Below, piece by piece: positions 47,530 through 56,455 of a stretch of DNA of 56,591 nt. Both the position numbers and the translations under genes were made by a program. Numbering within the stretch: the first letter of the stretch is position 1; each line of letters opens with the position of its first letter. The notes below the pieces were generated by a model that was not told where the DNA came from, made no database searches, and saw only the letters and a list, made by a program, of their open reading frames with translations. Source of the DNA: Actinomycetota bacterium (GTDB taxonomy: Bacteria > Actinomycetota > Actinomycetes > S36-B12); contig JAUSNB010000047.1 of NCBI GenBank assembly GCA_030645615.1, positions 1 through 56,591 on the forward strand, read 5' to 3'.

Positions 47530-48318
47530 TCAGAACACCGGCCAGGGGATGGCGGGCCAACGGCCGGACGGCGCCGGGAAGACCCCGCGCGCGAGGAACC
47601 GCTGGATCCGGCGGCGCAACCCGTCGCGCTCCGCGTCGTCCAGCCAGCGGTCCACCGGATCGTAGGCCGCCCCCAGGACCTCGGCGAGCTCTGCCACCTC
47701 GTCGAGGATCGGCTGCGGCACGGGCTCGCCGGACCAGCCCCACAGCACCGTGCGCAGCTTCGACTCGGTGGCGAACGTGACCCCGTGGTCGATGGCCCAC
47801 ACACGGCCGGCCGCGTCGGTCAGCAGGTGCCCGCCCTTGCGGTCGGCGTTGTTGGCGAGGACGTCGAAGACCGCGATCCGCTGCAGGGCGACGGTGTCGG
47901 CGTGGACCAGTTGCACGTCCTGGCCCGCGCCGTCGGTCGCATCAAGCACATGCCGCCACCCGTCCGGCGCCTGCCTGGGGCGGACTACGTCGACCGGTGC
48001 GGCTTCGGGATCCGACTCGATCCATGCCTGGCACATGCCCTCGCCAGCAGGCCCGTCCTCGCGCCACGCCGTGGCCGGCACGACGTGCCAGCCAACGGCC
48101 TCCGAAAGGGCGTAGGCGGCCAGCTCCCGGCGGGCGAGGGTCCAGTCAGGAAAGTCCCACAGGGGACGTTCACCGCGGACCGGCTTGTAGACGCACCGCA
48201 AGTCTCCCGCCGTCGCGAGCAGCGTCGCGTTGGACGCGCCCGCGATGCGCCCCTCGACCACCAGCTCCCCGGCTGCCAGGGTCTCCAGCACGGCGCTTGC
48301 CGTCCGGGGCACCATCAT
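47530..48318 (-). CDS. SCO1664 family protein (PI3/4-kinase-like fold)
   Basis: 262-aa protein of the SCO1664 family, found in actinobacteria next to mshC. CVYKPVRGERPLWDFP (near residue 43) resembles the lysine-bearing strand, VFDVLANNADRKGGHLL (near 147) the catalytic-loop Asp-x3-Asn and VWAIDHGVTFA the metal-binding Asp of the phosphatidylinositol-kinase/HipA-like fold. The activity is unproven. ATG 48318 overlaps the DUF3090 stop (ATGA), which rules out the longer upstream frame. Conserved neighbours suggest a link with thiol or energy metabolism. Confidence 0.88.
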   Translation of the reverse strand: MMVPRTASAVLETLAAGELVVEGRIAGASNATLLATAGDLRCVYKPVRGERPLWDFPDWTLARRELAAYALSEAVGWHVVPATAWREDGPAGEGMCQAWIESDPEAAPVDVVRPRQAPDGWRHVLDATDGAGQDVQLVHADTVALQRIAVFDVLANNADRKGGHLLTDAAGRVWAIDHGVTFATESKLRTVLWGWSGEPVPQPILDEVAELAEVLGAAYDPVDRWLDDAERDGLRRRIQRFLARGVFPAPSGRWPAIPWPVF

Positions 48319-48881
48319 GCGCGCCTGCGGTAGCCATTCGCCCGTGGGCACACGTGCCCGGACGGGTCCAGCGGCTGGCTGCAGAAGGGGCACGGTGGCC
48401 GGCCGGCCGACACGACGATGCGGGCCCGCTGGGCGAAGGCGCGCGCCCGGGCAGGCTCGAGCCAGACCCGAAGGGTGTCCGGCCCGTCCGTGGTGTCGTC
48501 GGCGATGTCGGGCACGTCCTCGTCGTCCTCGGTAACCGCATGCGCCTCGAGGACGACCCGGCGGCTGGCGTCATCCCAGCCGATCGCCATCGCCCCCACC
48601 CGGAACTCCTCGACGATCGGGACCTCGAGCGGCTCGGCGTCGGCCAGCCCGGGCGGCACGTCAGCGGGGATCTCCCCCTCCTCGGCCCGGGTGCTGGCGA
48701 CCTCGTCGAGGAGCTGGTCGACGCGGTCCGCGAGCGCCGACACCTGCGCCTTCTCCAGCGCCACGCTCGTCAACTCATTGCCCTGACGCGCCTGCAGGAA
48801 GAAGGTTCGCTCCCCCGGCATCCCGACCGTGCCGGCCACGAACCTGCCCGGCGACGCGAAGTCGTGAACCCGGCGGGTCAC
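48315..48881 (-). CDS. DUF3090 family protein
   Basis: 188-aa actinobacterial protein of unknown function. The N-terminal DFASPGRFVAGTVGMPGERTFFLQA is the family signature. An acidic middle part (about residues 115-135) leads to a conserved arginine-rich helix (ARARAFAQRARIVVSAGRPPCP) and a zinc-ribbon-like end, CPFCSQPLDPSGHVCPR, with three cysteines and one His. The GTG at 48881 overlaps the phosphatase stop and the TGA is coupled to the SCO1664-type gene. Consistently found next to mshC and MSMEG_4193-type phosphatases. Confidence 0.9.
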   Translation of the reverse strand: MTRRVHDFASPGRFVAGTVGMPGERTFFLQARQGNELTSVALEKAQVSALADRVDQLLDEVASTRAEEGEIPADVPPGLADAEPLEVPIVEEFRVGAMAIGWDDASRRVVLEAHAVTEDDEDVPDIADDTTDGPDTLRVWLEPARARAFAQRARIVVSAGRPPCPFCSQPLDPSGHVCPRANGYRRRA

Positions 48882-49576
48882 CGGCCGGCTCCCCCGCCGA
48901 CGGGCGCGTCAGCGGCGCGCCGTCTCCCGCGCCGACCCGGGCGCTTGGCGGCCAGCCAGGACAGGTCCCCACCGGTGTCGTTGCTCCGCACGACGAACGG
49001 GCGGTGCGGCGAGTAGGTCACGATGCTGACGGAGCACGGGTCGACCATGATGCGCTGGAACTGATCGAGGTGCAGGCCGAGCGCATCGGCCAGGCATGCC
49101 TTGATGACGTCGCCGTGGCTGACCACGGCAAAGACGGCGTCAGGGCCGAGCCGCTCGTTCCAGTCACGGATGGCCGCGACGGCCCGGTGCGCCATGTCGG
49201 TCATCGCCTCACCCTCAGGGCCGGGGAAGACCACGCCACTCGGGTGCGCCTGAACCGCCTTCCACAGGGGGTCCTTGGCCAGCACCTTCAGCGACTGACC
49301 GGTCCAGTCCCCATAGCGGCATTCGGCCACCCGGTCGTCGACGTGCCGGGGCGGGGTGGTCCCGGCCGCGGTGAGCATGAGGTCGGCAGTCTCGACCGCG
49401 CGTTCGAGCGGCGACGAGACGACCGCCGCCAGCGGTACGCCGGCCAGGCGCAGGCCGAGCGCCGCCGCCTGCTCACGGCCCTTCTCGTCAAGGACCGTGC
49501 CCGCAGCCCAGCCCGCGAGCACCCCGTCGGCGTTGGCCCGGGTACGCCCGTGGCGGATGAGCAGGACGGTCGGCAT
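48878..49576 (-). CDS. MSMEG_4193 family histidine phosphatase
   Basis: 232-aa phosphoglycerate-mutase-like protein. LLIRHGRTRANADGVLAG (residues 5-22) has the phospho-accepting His9. SSPLERAVETADLM, Glu in VAECRYGDWTGQ and VVSHGDVIKA with the second His complete the active site. Annotated in the family as a probable phosphomutase, with unknown substrate. The C-terminus is Arg/Gly-rich and disordered. TACGCT lies 6 nt before ATG 49576. First gene of the operon toward mshC; the homologue in M. tuberculosis is Rv2135c. Confidence 0.9.
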   Translation of the reverse strand: MPTVLLIRHGRTRANADGVLAGWAAGTVLDEKGREQAAALGLRLAGVPLAAVVSSPLERAVETADLMLTAAGTTPPRHVDDRVAECRYGDWTGQSLKVLAKDPLWKAVQAHPSGVVFPGPEGEAMTDMAHRAVAAIRDWNERLGPDAVFAVVSHGDVIKACLADALGLHLDQFQRIMVDPCSVSIVTYSPHRPFVVRSNDTGGDLSWLAAKRPGRRGRRRAADAPVGGGAGR

Positions 49577-49582
49577 CCCGCC

Positions 49583-49631
49583 AGCGTAGATCGTGGCGTG
49601 CCGCACGGCACGCGGCGCGGTGCCCCACAAT
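49583..49631. promoter_or_regulatory. Divergent leaderless -10 elements of the phosphatase and corA
   Basis: On the minus strand TACGCT (49588-49583) is 6 nt from ATG 49576. On the plus strand CACAAT (49626-49631) is 6 nt from GTG 49638. The latter supports the GTG as the corA start, since no Shine-Dalgarno is present. Confidence 0.48.
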
Positions 49632-49637
49632 GACGAC

Positions 49638-50660
49638 GTGATCCGTGGGATGGGCCTGTACACCGCCGAAGGCGTCGTCAACGTGGGCGACGTGCACTCA
49701 TGGGAGAACCCGGGCGACGGCCACCCGGAGCCGAAGGTGCGGGCCCTCCGGGAGCAGTGCCTGTCGATCGAGGGATCGTTCGTCTGGCTGGGCCTGTTCG
49801 AGGCGACCCGCGCCGAGCTGGACATGGTGGCCGAGATCTTCGAGCTCCCGACCCTGCAGGTGGAGGACGCGGCCAATCCCGCCCAGCGGCCGAAGTTCGA
49901 GATCGACGAGAACGGGCAGGGCCTCGCTCTGCTGAAGGTCCTCGACTACACGGAGAGCACGTCCGACGTCCACACGGGGCAGATCGCGGTGTTCATCGGC
50001 CCCTGGTTCGCCCTCACGGTTCGCCACGGCGCGCTAGGCAACCTGTCGGGCATCCGGGAACGGCTTGCCGGCAGCCCGGCGCTGCGAGGGCACGGGCCGG
50101 TCTCGGTGCTGTACGCCGTGCTCGACCAGGTTGTCGACGGGTACCTCGCCGTCAGCGACGAGGTGAGCATCGACGTGGAGAACCTCGAGACGGAGGTCTT
50201 CTCGACCACGCGCGTCACCGGCACGCCCAGCGGGATCTACCGGCTCAAGCGCGAGAACGTCGAGATCCGGCGCGCTGTAGGACCGCTCGCGAACTGGGCG
50301 CACCTGTTCGTGTCTCAGCAGATGGACTGGGTGCCGGCTGAGATGCTGCCCTACTTTCGCGACATCGGCGATCACCTCCTGCGTGTCAACGACACGGTCG
50401 AGTCGGTGGACAACCTGCTCATGACGATGCTCATGGCATCGACCTCGCTGCAGGACCTCCAGCAGAACCGGGACATGCGCAAGATCTCCGCGTGGGTCGC
50501 CATCGCGGCTGTCCCCACGGCGATCGCGGCGGTCTACGGGATGAACTTCGACTACATGCCCGAGTTGCATTCCCCCTGGGGATATCCCATGGTCCTCGGC
50601 GTCATGGCGGTTACCTGCGTGCTGCTATTCCGCGCGTTTAAGAGGTCCGGCTGGCTGTGA
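49638..50660 (+). CDS. corA: CorA-type magnesium/cobalt transporter
   Basis: 340-aa inner-membrane divalent-cation channel. The large N-terminal cytoplasmic domain (about 1-275) is followed by two C-terminal transmembrane helices (about 282-303 and 317-335). YGMNFDYMPE between them carries the GMN selectivity motif. GTG 49638 is chosen from the -10 spacing; ATG 49650 and an earlier frame start at 49593 are alternatives. The stop is 3 nt from the uppP stop on the other strand. Confidence 0.93.
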   Translation: MIRGMGLYTAEGVVNVGDVHSWENPGDGHPEPKVRALREQCLSIEGSFVWLGLFEATRAELDMVAEIFELPTLQVEDAANPAQRPKFEIDENGQGLALLKVLDYTESTSDVHTGQIAVFIGPWFALTVRHGALGNLSGIRERLAGSPALRGHGPVSVLYAVLDQVVDGYLAVSDEVSIDVENLETEVFSTTRVTGTPSGIYRLKRENVEIRRAVGPLANWAHLFVSQQMDWVPAEMLPYFRDIGDHLLRVNDTVESVDNLLMTMLMASTSLQDLQQNRDMRKISAWVAIAAVPTAIAAVYGMNFDYMPELHSPWGYPMVLGVMAVTCVLLFRAFKRSGWL

Positions 50661-50663
50661 GGA

Positions 50664-51481
<818 letters not shown>

Positions 51482-51482
<1 letters not shown>

Positions 51483-52531
51483 TACGAGGCCAAGCCCGAC
51501 TCCTCGAGAACCTCGGCCATCGTCTGCAGCGTGGCCAGCCGCGTCTGCAGGTCACCGTCGTAGGCCGCCACGGTCAGGGTGGTCACGCCCGCGTCGGCAA
51601 ACGCAGACAGGCGGTCCCGGACCCGGTCGCGCGGACCGATGAGCGACGTGCGGTCGATGAACTCCAGCGGCACAGCCGCACCCGCCCCGGCGTAGTCCTT
51701 GGCCATGTACTTGTCCTGGATCTCGATCGCCGCCTGCTCGTAGCCCATGCGGGTGGCAAGTTGGTTGTAGAAGTTCTTCTCGCGGCTGCCCATGCCTCCG
51801 ATGTACAGCGCCGAGTAGCCGCGGATCGGGTCGGCGCACGCAGCCACGTCGTCGCCGAAGACGACCGGCACCGTCGGCACCACGTCGAAGCCCTCCATCG
51901 ACCGGCCGGTCTTCTCGCGGCCCGTACGCAACGGGGTCATGATCTCGGCCGCGCTCTCCGGCGCGAAGAAGATGGCCAGCCAGCCGTCGGCGATCTCCCC
52001 GGTCAGCTCGAGGTTCTTGGGGCCGATGGCGGCGAGGTATACCGGGATCGACTCGCGGACGGGGTGGACCGTGAGCGTCAGCGCCTTGCCAGGCCCGTCG
52101 GGCAGCGGCAGCGTGAAGAACTCCCCGTCGAAGGACAGCCGCTCGCGGGCCAAGGCCTTGCGAACGATCGACACGTACTCGCGCGTGCGCTGGAGGGGCC
52201 GGTCGAACCGCACGCCGTGCCAGCCCTCCGAGACCTGGGGCCCGGACACGCCCAGCCCGAGCCGGAACCGGCCACCGGAGAGCGTGTCCAGGGTGGCCGC
52301 CGTCATCGCCGTCATGGCGGGCGTGCGGGCCGGGATCTGGAACACGGCGGATCCGACGTCGATCCGCTCGGTCTGTGCCGCGACCCATGACAGGACGGTC
52401 GCTGCATCGGAACCGTAGGCCTCCGCTGCCCACACCACCGAGTAGCCCAGCCGGTCCGCCTCCCGCGCGAGCACCAGATTGTCGGCATCGTTGCCGAAGC
52501 CCCAGTACCCCAGGTTCAGTCCCAGTCGCAT
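51482..52531 (-). CDS. LLM class (F420-dependent type) oxidoreductase
   Basis: 349-aa luciferase-like TIM-barrel flavin enzyme. MRLGLNLGYWGFGNDADN and EADRLGYSVVWAAEAYGSDA are the N-terminal strands, and GGRFRLGLGVSGPQVSEGWHG (near residue 86) and IYLAAIGPKNLEL-type strands (near 155-170) are typical of the F420-dependent subfamily. The substrate is unknown; F420-binding rather than FMN is inferred from the similarity class. A GGAGGA ribosome site precedes the ATG. It overlaps uppP by one base at its 3' end. Confidence 0.87.
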
Positions 52532-52588
52532 GTCCGTCCTCCTGCTCGCAGTCGAGGCGAGCCTACGGCGCCTGCCAGTCGATCGGGG

Positions 52589-52594
52589 TACCGT
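52589..52594 (+). promoter_or_regulatory. Leaderless -10 element of the aldo/keto reductase
   Basis: TACCGT-GCCGAC-ATG, 6-nt spacing, no Shine-Dalgarno. Confidence 0.5.
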
Positions 52595-52600
52595 GCCGAC

Positions 52601-53584
52601 ATGGAACTGCGGCCGCTGGGCAGGTCGGGCCTGTGGGTCGGCCGCCTGGCGCTCGGCACCGGCACATGGGGCCGCTCGACCGACGAGTTCGACGCGCGCG
52701 ACCAGCTCGCCGTCTTCCTCGACGCGGGCGGAACGCTCATCGACACCGCCGACGCATACGGCGACGGGGCGTCGGAGTCACTCGTCGGCGAGCTTGTCGC
52801 GGAGTACGAGGTCCGGGACCAGGTAGTCATCGCGACGAAGGCCGGGGCGGTCGCCGGACCTGACCGCCGGTACAACGCCTCACGCCTGCACCTGCTGCGG
52901 GCCCTCGACGCGTCCCTGAGGCGGCTGCGCACGGACCGGGTCGACCTCTGGCAACTGCACGCATGGGATCCCTGGACGCCCATGGAGGAGACGCTCGCGG
53001 CGGCCGATGCGGCGGTGGCCAGCGGGAAGGTGCGATACGTCGGGATCTCGAACTACTCGGGCTGGCAGATGGCCCGCGCCGCGACCTGGCAGCAGGCCGG
53101 TGCCGGGCGGGCCACCCTCGTGACCGCCCAGATGGAGTACTCGCTGCTCGAGCGCGGGATCGAGCGAGAGGTGGTACCCGCGGCGCAGGCAGTCGGCATG
53201 GGGATCCTCGCCTGGTCGCCGCTCGGCCGAGGGGTCCTGACGGGCAAGTACCGGCACAGCACCCCCATCGATTCCCGGGGTGCCAATGCCGAGACGGCCA
53301 GCTGGGTGCAGGCGTACCTCGACGAACGCGGGCGCCGGATCGTCGATGCCCTGGCCACGGCCGCGGAGGGGCTGGGCGCGTCCCCCTCGGAGGTCGCGCT
53401 GGCGTGGCTGCGCGACCGGCCCGGGGTGGTGGCCCCCGTGCTCGGTGCCCGCACCAATACCCAGCTCCTCGCCGCCCTCGCGTCCGAGGAGCTCGAGCTG
53501 CCCGAGGAGATCCTCACGGCCCTCGACGACGTCTCGTCGCCGGCAATGGGCTACCCCGAGTCCGGCTGGGCCCAGCGGCGGTAG
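52601..53584 (+). CDS. Aldo/keto reductase
   Basis: 327-aa NADPH-dependent (beta/alpha)8-barrel reductase of the YajO/Gsp69-like group. The tetrad is Asp48 (LIDTADAYG), Tyr53, Lys80 (VIATKAG) and His120 (WQLHAWD). WSPLGRGVLTGKY is the mid-barrel signature and VLGARTNTQL the NADPH-phosphate loop. The substrate is not known. It is transcribed with the small DUF5703 gene 6 nt downstream and divergent from the LLM gene. Confidence 0.92.
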   Translation: MELRPLGRSGLWVGRLALGTGTWGRSTDEFDARDQLAVFLDAGGTLIDTADAYGDGASESLVGELVAEYEVRDQVVIATKAGAVAGPDRRYNASRLHLLRALDASLRRLRTDRVDLWQLHAWDPWTPMEETLAAADAAVASGKVRYVGISNYSGWQMARAATWQQAGAGRATLVTAQMEYSLLERGIEREVVPAAQAVGMGILAWSPLGRGVLTGKYRHSTPIDSRGANAETASWVQAYLDERGRRIVDALATAAEGLGASPSEVALAWLRDRPGVVAPVLGARTNTQLLAALASEELELPEEILTALDDVSSPAMGYPESGWAQRR

Positions 53585-53590
53585 GCGGCC

Positions 53591-53791
53591 ATGGCGACGC
53601 GGACGGGCCCGGTGTGGGAGTACCTCGACCTGAGGCTGCCGCGGGGCACCACGCGCGAGACCGCCCGGGTGCTGCTCACGGGCGCCGCGGAGACCGAGAA
53701 CTGGGAACTCGACCGGCTGCGCCTGTGGCCGGACGGGCGGCGCGAGGTGCGTCTGCGCCGCCGCGTCTACCGGATGATGCGCACCGGCTGA
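53591..53791 (+). CDS. DUF5703 family small protein
   Basis: 66-aa basic protein. WEYLDLRLPRGTTRETARVLLTGAAE followed by NWELDRLRLWPDGRREVRLRRR matches the small actinobacterial DUF5703 family. It starts 6 nt after the aldo/keto reductase stop and ends 4 nt before the YVTN gene stop. Function unknown. Confidence 0.82.
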   Translation: MATRTGPVWEYLDLRLPRGTTRETARVLLTGAAETENWELDRLRLWPDGRREVRLRRRVYRMMRTG

Positions 53792-53795
53792 CCGG

Positions 53796-54887
53796 CTAGT
53801 GGGGCAGATCTATGGCGGTGAGCGTGCCGGGCTGGCCGAGGCATTCGCCCACGACGTAGGCGCGCCGCTGGTCCGGAGCGATGGCCACGCCGATGAACCC
53901 GTCCGCCCCGCGGCACGGTGCGTCGAGGGGGACGCTCGTGAGCAGGCGCTGGGTGCGCAGGTCGATGATCGCGAAGGCGTCCTCGTAATCCACCTCGGCT
54001 GCGGTGAGGAGCAGCGTTCCGCGTGAGTGGAAGCCCCCGAGAACTGGCATGGTCGCGTCGTTGTACGCCATGGCATCGACCTTGATGCCCGGCCGGAATG
54101 CGGCGACGACGTCGAACGACCGGGTGTTGACGGTGAGTATCCGCGGCTTGGGCACCCCGGCGTTCTCCCGGTTCACCAGCAACCGGGACCCGTCGGGGCT
54201 CACGGCCAGCGCACCAGGCATCGTCTTGCCCAGGTCGATGGTCGTGACCACCTTCCTCGTGCGAGTGTTGATCACGCTGACACTGCCGCTCCCCCAGTTG
54301 CTGACGTATGCGCGCCGTCCGTCCGGGCTGATCGCGAGTGCACGCGGGATCGCTCCGACTCTTACGCGGTCCACGACTGTTCCGCGAGCGACATCGACGA
54401 CAATGAGGGCCGGGACGACCTTCGGAGACCGCGCACCGTACGCCAGCACGTAAGCCACGTCGCCGGGCGGCGACATGGCAATCGCCAGCGGATCGGCGCC
54501 AAGGGCGACGGTTCGCAGCACGGTCATGGTCGTGGCATCCATGACGCGCAGCACCTGGCCACCGGTGCAGGCCACCAGGATGGTGTTTACGGCCGTGGCC
54601 ACGTCCACCGGTGCCGAGCAGGTCTCCACCATCGACGTGATGGCCAGGGTGGCCGAGTCGATGACGGTGATGACGTGGCCGGGCTGGCGTTCGTCACCCT
54701 CGTTCACGACGTAGACCCGAGTGCCATCGGGGCTGACCGCCACCCCGGTCGGGGCATGCTCCATCTCGAGGTGTCCGGCAACCACAGGCTCAGTGCCGGC
54801 GCGCGTGGCTCCAGGTGCCGGGACAGCTGCAAGAACCACGAATACGACGCCCGCTCCCGCGGCCGCCAGTACCCGCCGGGCGAGCAT
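53796..54887 (-). CDS. Secreted YVTN-type beta-propeller protein
   Basis: 363-aa exported protein. Residues 1-26 are a signal peptide (RR near the start, AVPAPGA end). Repeats of the form ...AVSPDGTRVYVVNEGD, ...AMSPPGDVAYVLAYG, ...AISPDGRRAYVSNWGSGSVSVINTRT and ...AVSPDGSRLLVNREN mark a seven-bladed propeller of the YVTN/lactonase-like class. No metal site typical of true lactonases is obvious. The ATG shares one base with the M20 peptidase stop, so the two are coupled. Role outside the cell unknown. Confidence 0.87.
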   Translation of the reverse strand: MLARRVLAAAGAGVVFVVLAAVPAPGATRAGTEPVVAGHLEMEHAPTGVAVSPDGTRVYVVNEGDERQPGHVITVIDSATLAITSMVETCSAPVDVATAVNTILVACTGGQVLRVMDATTMTVLRTVALGADPLAIAMSPPGDVAYVLAYGARSPKVVPALIVVDVARGTVVDRVRVGAIPRALAISPDGRRAYVSNWGSGSVSVINTRTRKVVTTIDLGKTMPGALAVSPDGSRLLVNRENAGVPKPRILTVNTRSFDVVAAFRPGIKVDAMAYNDATMPVLGGFHSRGTLLLTAAEVDYEDAFAIIDLRTQRLLTSVPLDAPCRGADGFIGVAIAPDQRRAYVVGECLGQPGTLTAIDLPH

Positions 54888-56224
54888 CAGCAGGCGCGCA
54901 GGAAGCGGTCGAGCACGCGCACGCCGAACCGCAGGCCGTCGACCGGCACCCGCTCGTCCACGCCGTGGAACAGCCGCCAGTAGTCCAGGTCCGCCGGCAT
55001 CTGCAACGGGCTGAAGCCGTAGCAGTCGATCCCATGGCGGGTGAACGCCTTGGCATCGGTGCCGCCGGAGATCATGTACGGGATCGTACGTGCGCCGGGG
55101 TCCTCGGCCTTCAGCGCGGCGGCCATGAGGTCGACCGTGAGGGTGTCGAAGGGAGCCTCGATGGCCATGTCCTCCACCACGGTCTCGATCGTCACCGCAT
55201 CTCCCACGATGGCCCGGATGGTGTCCTCGAACTCCTCCTCGTAGCCGGGCAGCACCCGCCCGTCAATCGAGGCGGTGGCCTCGCCCGGAATCACGTTGTG
55301 CTTGTAGCCCGCCGCGAGCATCGTCGGGTTGGCGGTGTTCTGCATGGTGGCGCCGACGAGCATGCCGAGGGTGCCGAGGTGCGCCATGACCTTGTCGAGC
55401 TCCCCGCCGGTGAGGTCGACGCCATAGGCCTGCGACAGGTCGTCGAGGAACTTGTCCACCGTCTTGGTGCGCCGGACCGGCCACTGGTGACGGCCGACCC
55501 GCGTCACCGCCTCGCACAGAGCGGTCACCGCGTTGTCGTCATGGAGCATGGACCCGTGCCCGGCTCGGCCCTTCGCCCGCAGCCGCAGCCACCTGATCCC
55601 CTTCTCCGCCGTCTGGATCGGGTAGAGCCGCAGGTCGTCGCGGACGGTCAGAGAGAAGCCGCCGACCTCGCCGATCGCCTCGCTGACCCCCTCGAACAGG
55701 TCGGGGCGGTTGTCGACGAGCCAGTGCGAGCCGTGCCGGCTGCCGGCCTCCTCGTCAGGAAGGAAGAGCACGACGACGTCCCGCCGCGGACTGATCCCGT
55801 TGCGGGCCCAAGCGCGTACGACCGCCAGGATCATCGCGTCCATGTCCTTCATGTCCACCGCGCCACGGCCCCAGACGAACCCCTCGTCGAGCTCGGCCCC
55901 GAAGGGCGGATGCGACCAGTCCTCCGCCATCGCCGGCACGACGTCGATGTGCCCATGCAGCAGGAGTGCAGGCGCCGATTGGTCGGTGCCGGGGATCCGG
56001 ACGCAGACCGCCTGCCGGGTGCTGCTCGTCGTCGCGATGATCTCCGGGTCCAGGCCGACTTCGCGCAGGCGTGCGGCGCAGTACTCGGCCACCTCCGCCT
56101 CGCCGACGGTCTCGGGGGCGTCGCCCCAGTTGCTGCTGTCGATCCGGATGAGCTCCTGGGTCAGTTGCACCACCTCGGCCTCGGCGTCGGGCAGGGGCTC
56201 AAGGGCGGCTGGAGTCGCGGTCAT
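54887..56224 (-). CDS. M20 family metallopeptidase (dipeptidase/deacetylase-like)
   Basis: 445-aa dizinc hydrolase. LLLHGHIDVVP (near residue 90) has the first His and Asp, GRGAVDMKDMDAM the bridging Asp, LPDEEAGSRHG the catalytic and metal Glu pair, and GGTDAKAF with FHGVDERV near the C-terminus the last ligands. A dimerisation domain lies at about 190-330. Cytoplasmic peptidase or N-acyl amino acid hydrolase. ATG 56224 is preferred because it starts the protein proper and follows GAGGGGCAGG; the open frame runs 12 codons further. No mobile-element traits. Confidence 0.9.
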   Translation of the reverse strand: MTATPAALEPLPDAEAEVVQLTQELIRIDSSNWGDAPETVGEAEVAEYCAARLREVGLDPEIIATTSSTRQAVCVRIPGTDQSAPALLLHGHIDVVPAMAEDWSHPPFGAELDEGFVWGRGAVDMKDMDAMILAVVRAWARNGISPRRDVVVLFLPDEEAGSRHGSHWLVDNRPDLFEGVSEAIGEVGGFSLTVRDDLRLYPIQTAEKGIRWLRLRAKGRAGHGSMLHDDNAVTALCEAVTRVGRHQWPVRRTKTVDKFLDDLSQAYGVDLTGGELDKVMAHLGTLGMLVGATMQNTANPTMLAAGYKHNVIPGEATASIDGRVLPGYEEEFEDTIRAIVGDAVTIETVVEDMAIEAPFDTLTVDLMAAALKAEDPGARTIPYMISGGTDAKAFTRHGIDCYGFSPLQMPADLDYWRLFHGVDERVPVDGLRFGVRVLDRFLRAC

Positions 56225-56300
56225 GGGGCCATCCTGCCCCTCGGTTAGGCCCGCATGCACGTGTCTCGGAGGCCTCTCCGCGGACCATGCGCTCCGCAGG

Positions 56301-56306
56301 TATGCT
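56301..56306 (+). promoter_or_regulatory. Probable -10 element of the tRNA-Leu gene
   Basis: TATGCT lies 16 nt before the mature 5' end, giving a short 5' leader. I saw no convincing -35 box. Confidence 0.45.
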
Positions 56307-56322
56307 TTCGGCGGTTCACCTC

Positions 56323-56408
56323 GTCCGGGTGGCGGAATTGGCAGACGCGCTAGCTTGAGGTGCTAGTTCCCTTTACGGGGAATGGGGGTTCAAGTCCCCC
56401 CTCGGACA
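56323..56408 (+). tRNA. tRNA-Leu, anticodon GAG
   Basis: 86-nt class II tRNA. The acceptor stem is GTCCGGG paired with CTCGGAC (one G-T pair), discriminator A. The anticodon stem CTAGC/GCTAG encloses TTGAGGT, so the anticodon is GAG for CUC/CUU codons. A long variable arm (TCCC-TTTAC-GGGG) and a T arm with GGGGG-TTCAAGT-CCCCC are present. CCA is not encoded (ACG follows). The 3' side holds a weak hairpin (AATCCC at 56412-56417 with GGGATT) that may end the transcript. Confidence 0.97.
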
Positions 56409-56455
56409 CGTAATCCCTTCACGAAATTGGGGGGATTTTCGCGTTCCGTCCGTAG

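Noticed and set aside
56409-56438. Strong terminator behind tRNA-Leu
   Set aside because: The AATCCC/GGGATT stem is only 6 bp with a 14-nt loop; it is noted in the tRNA entry but too weak to list.
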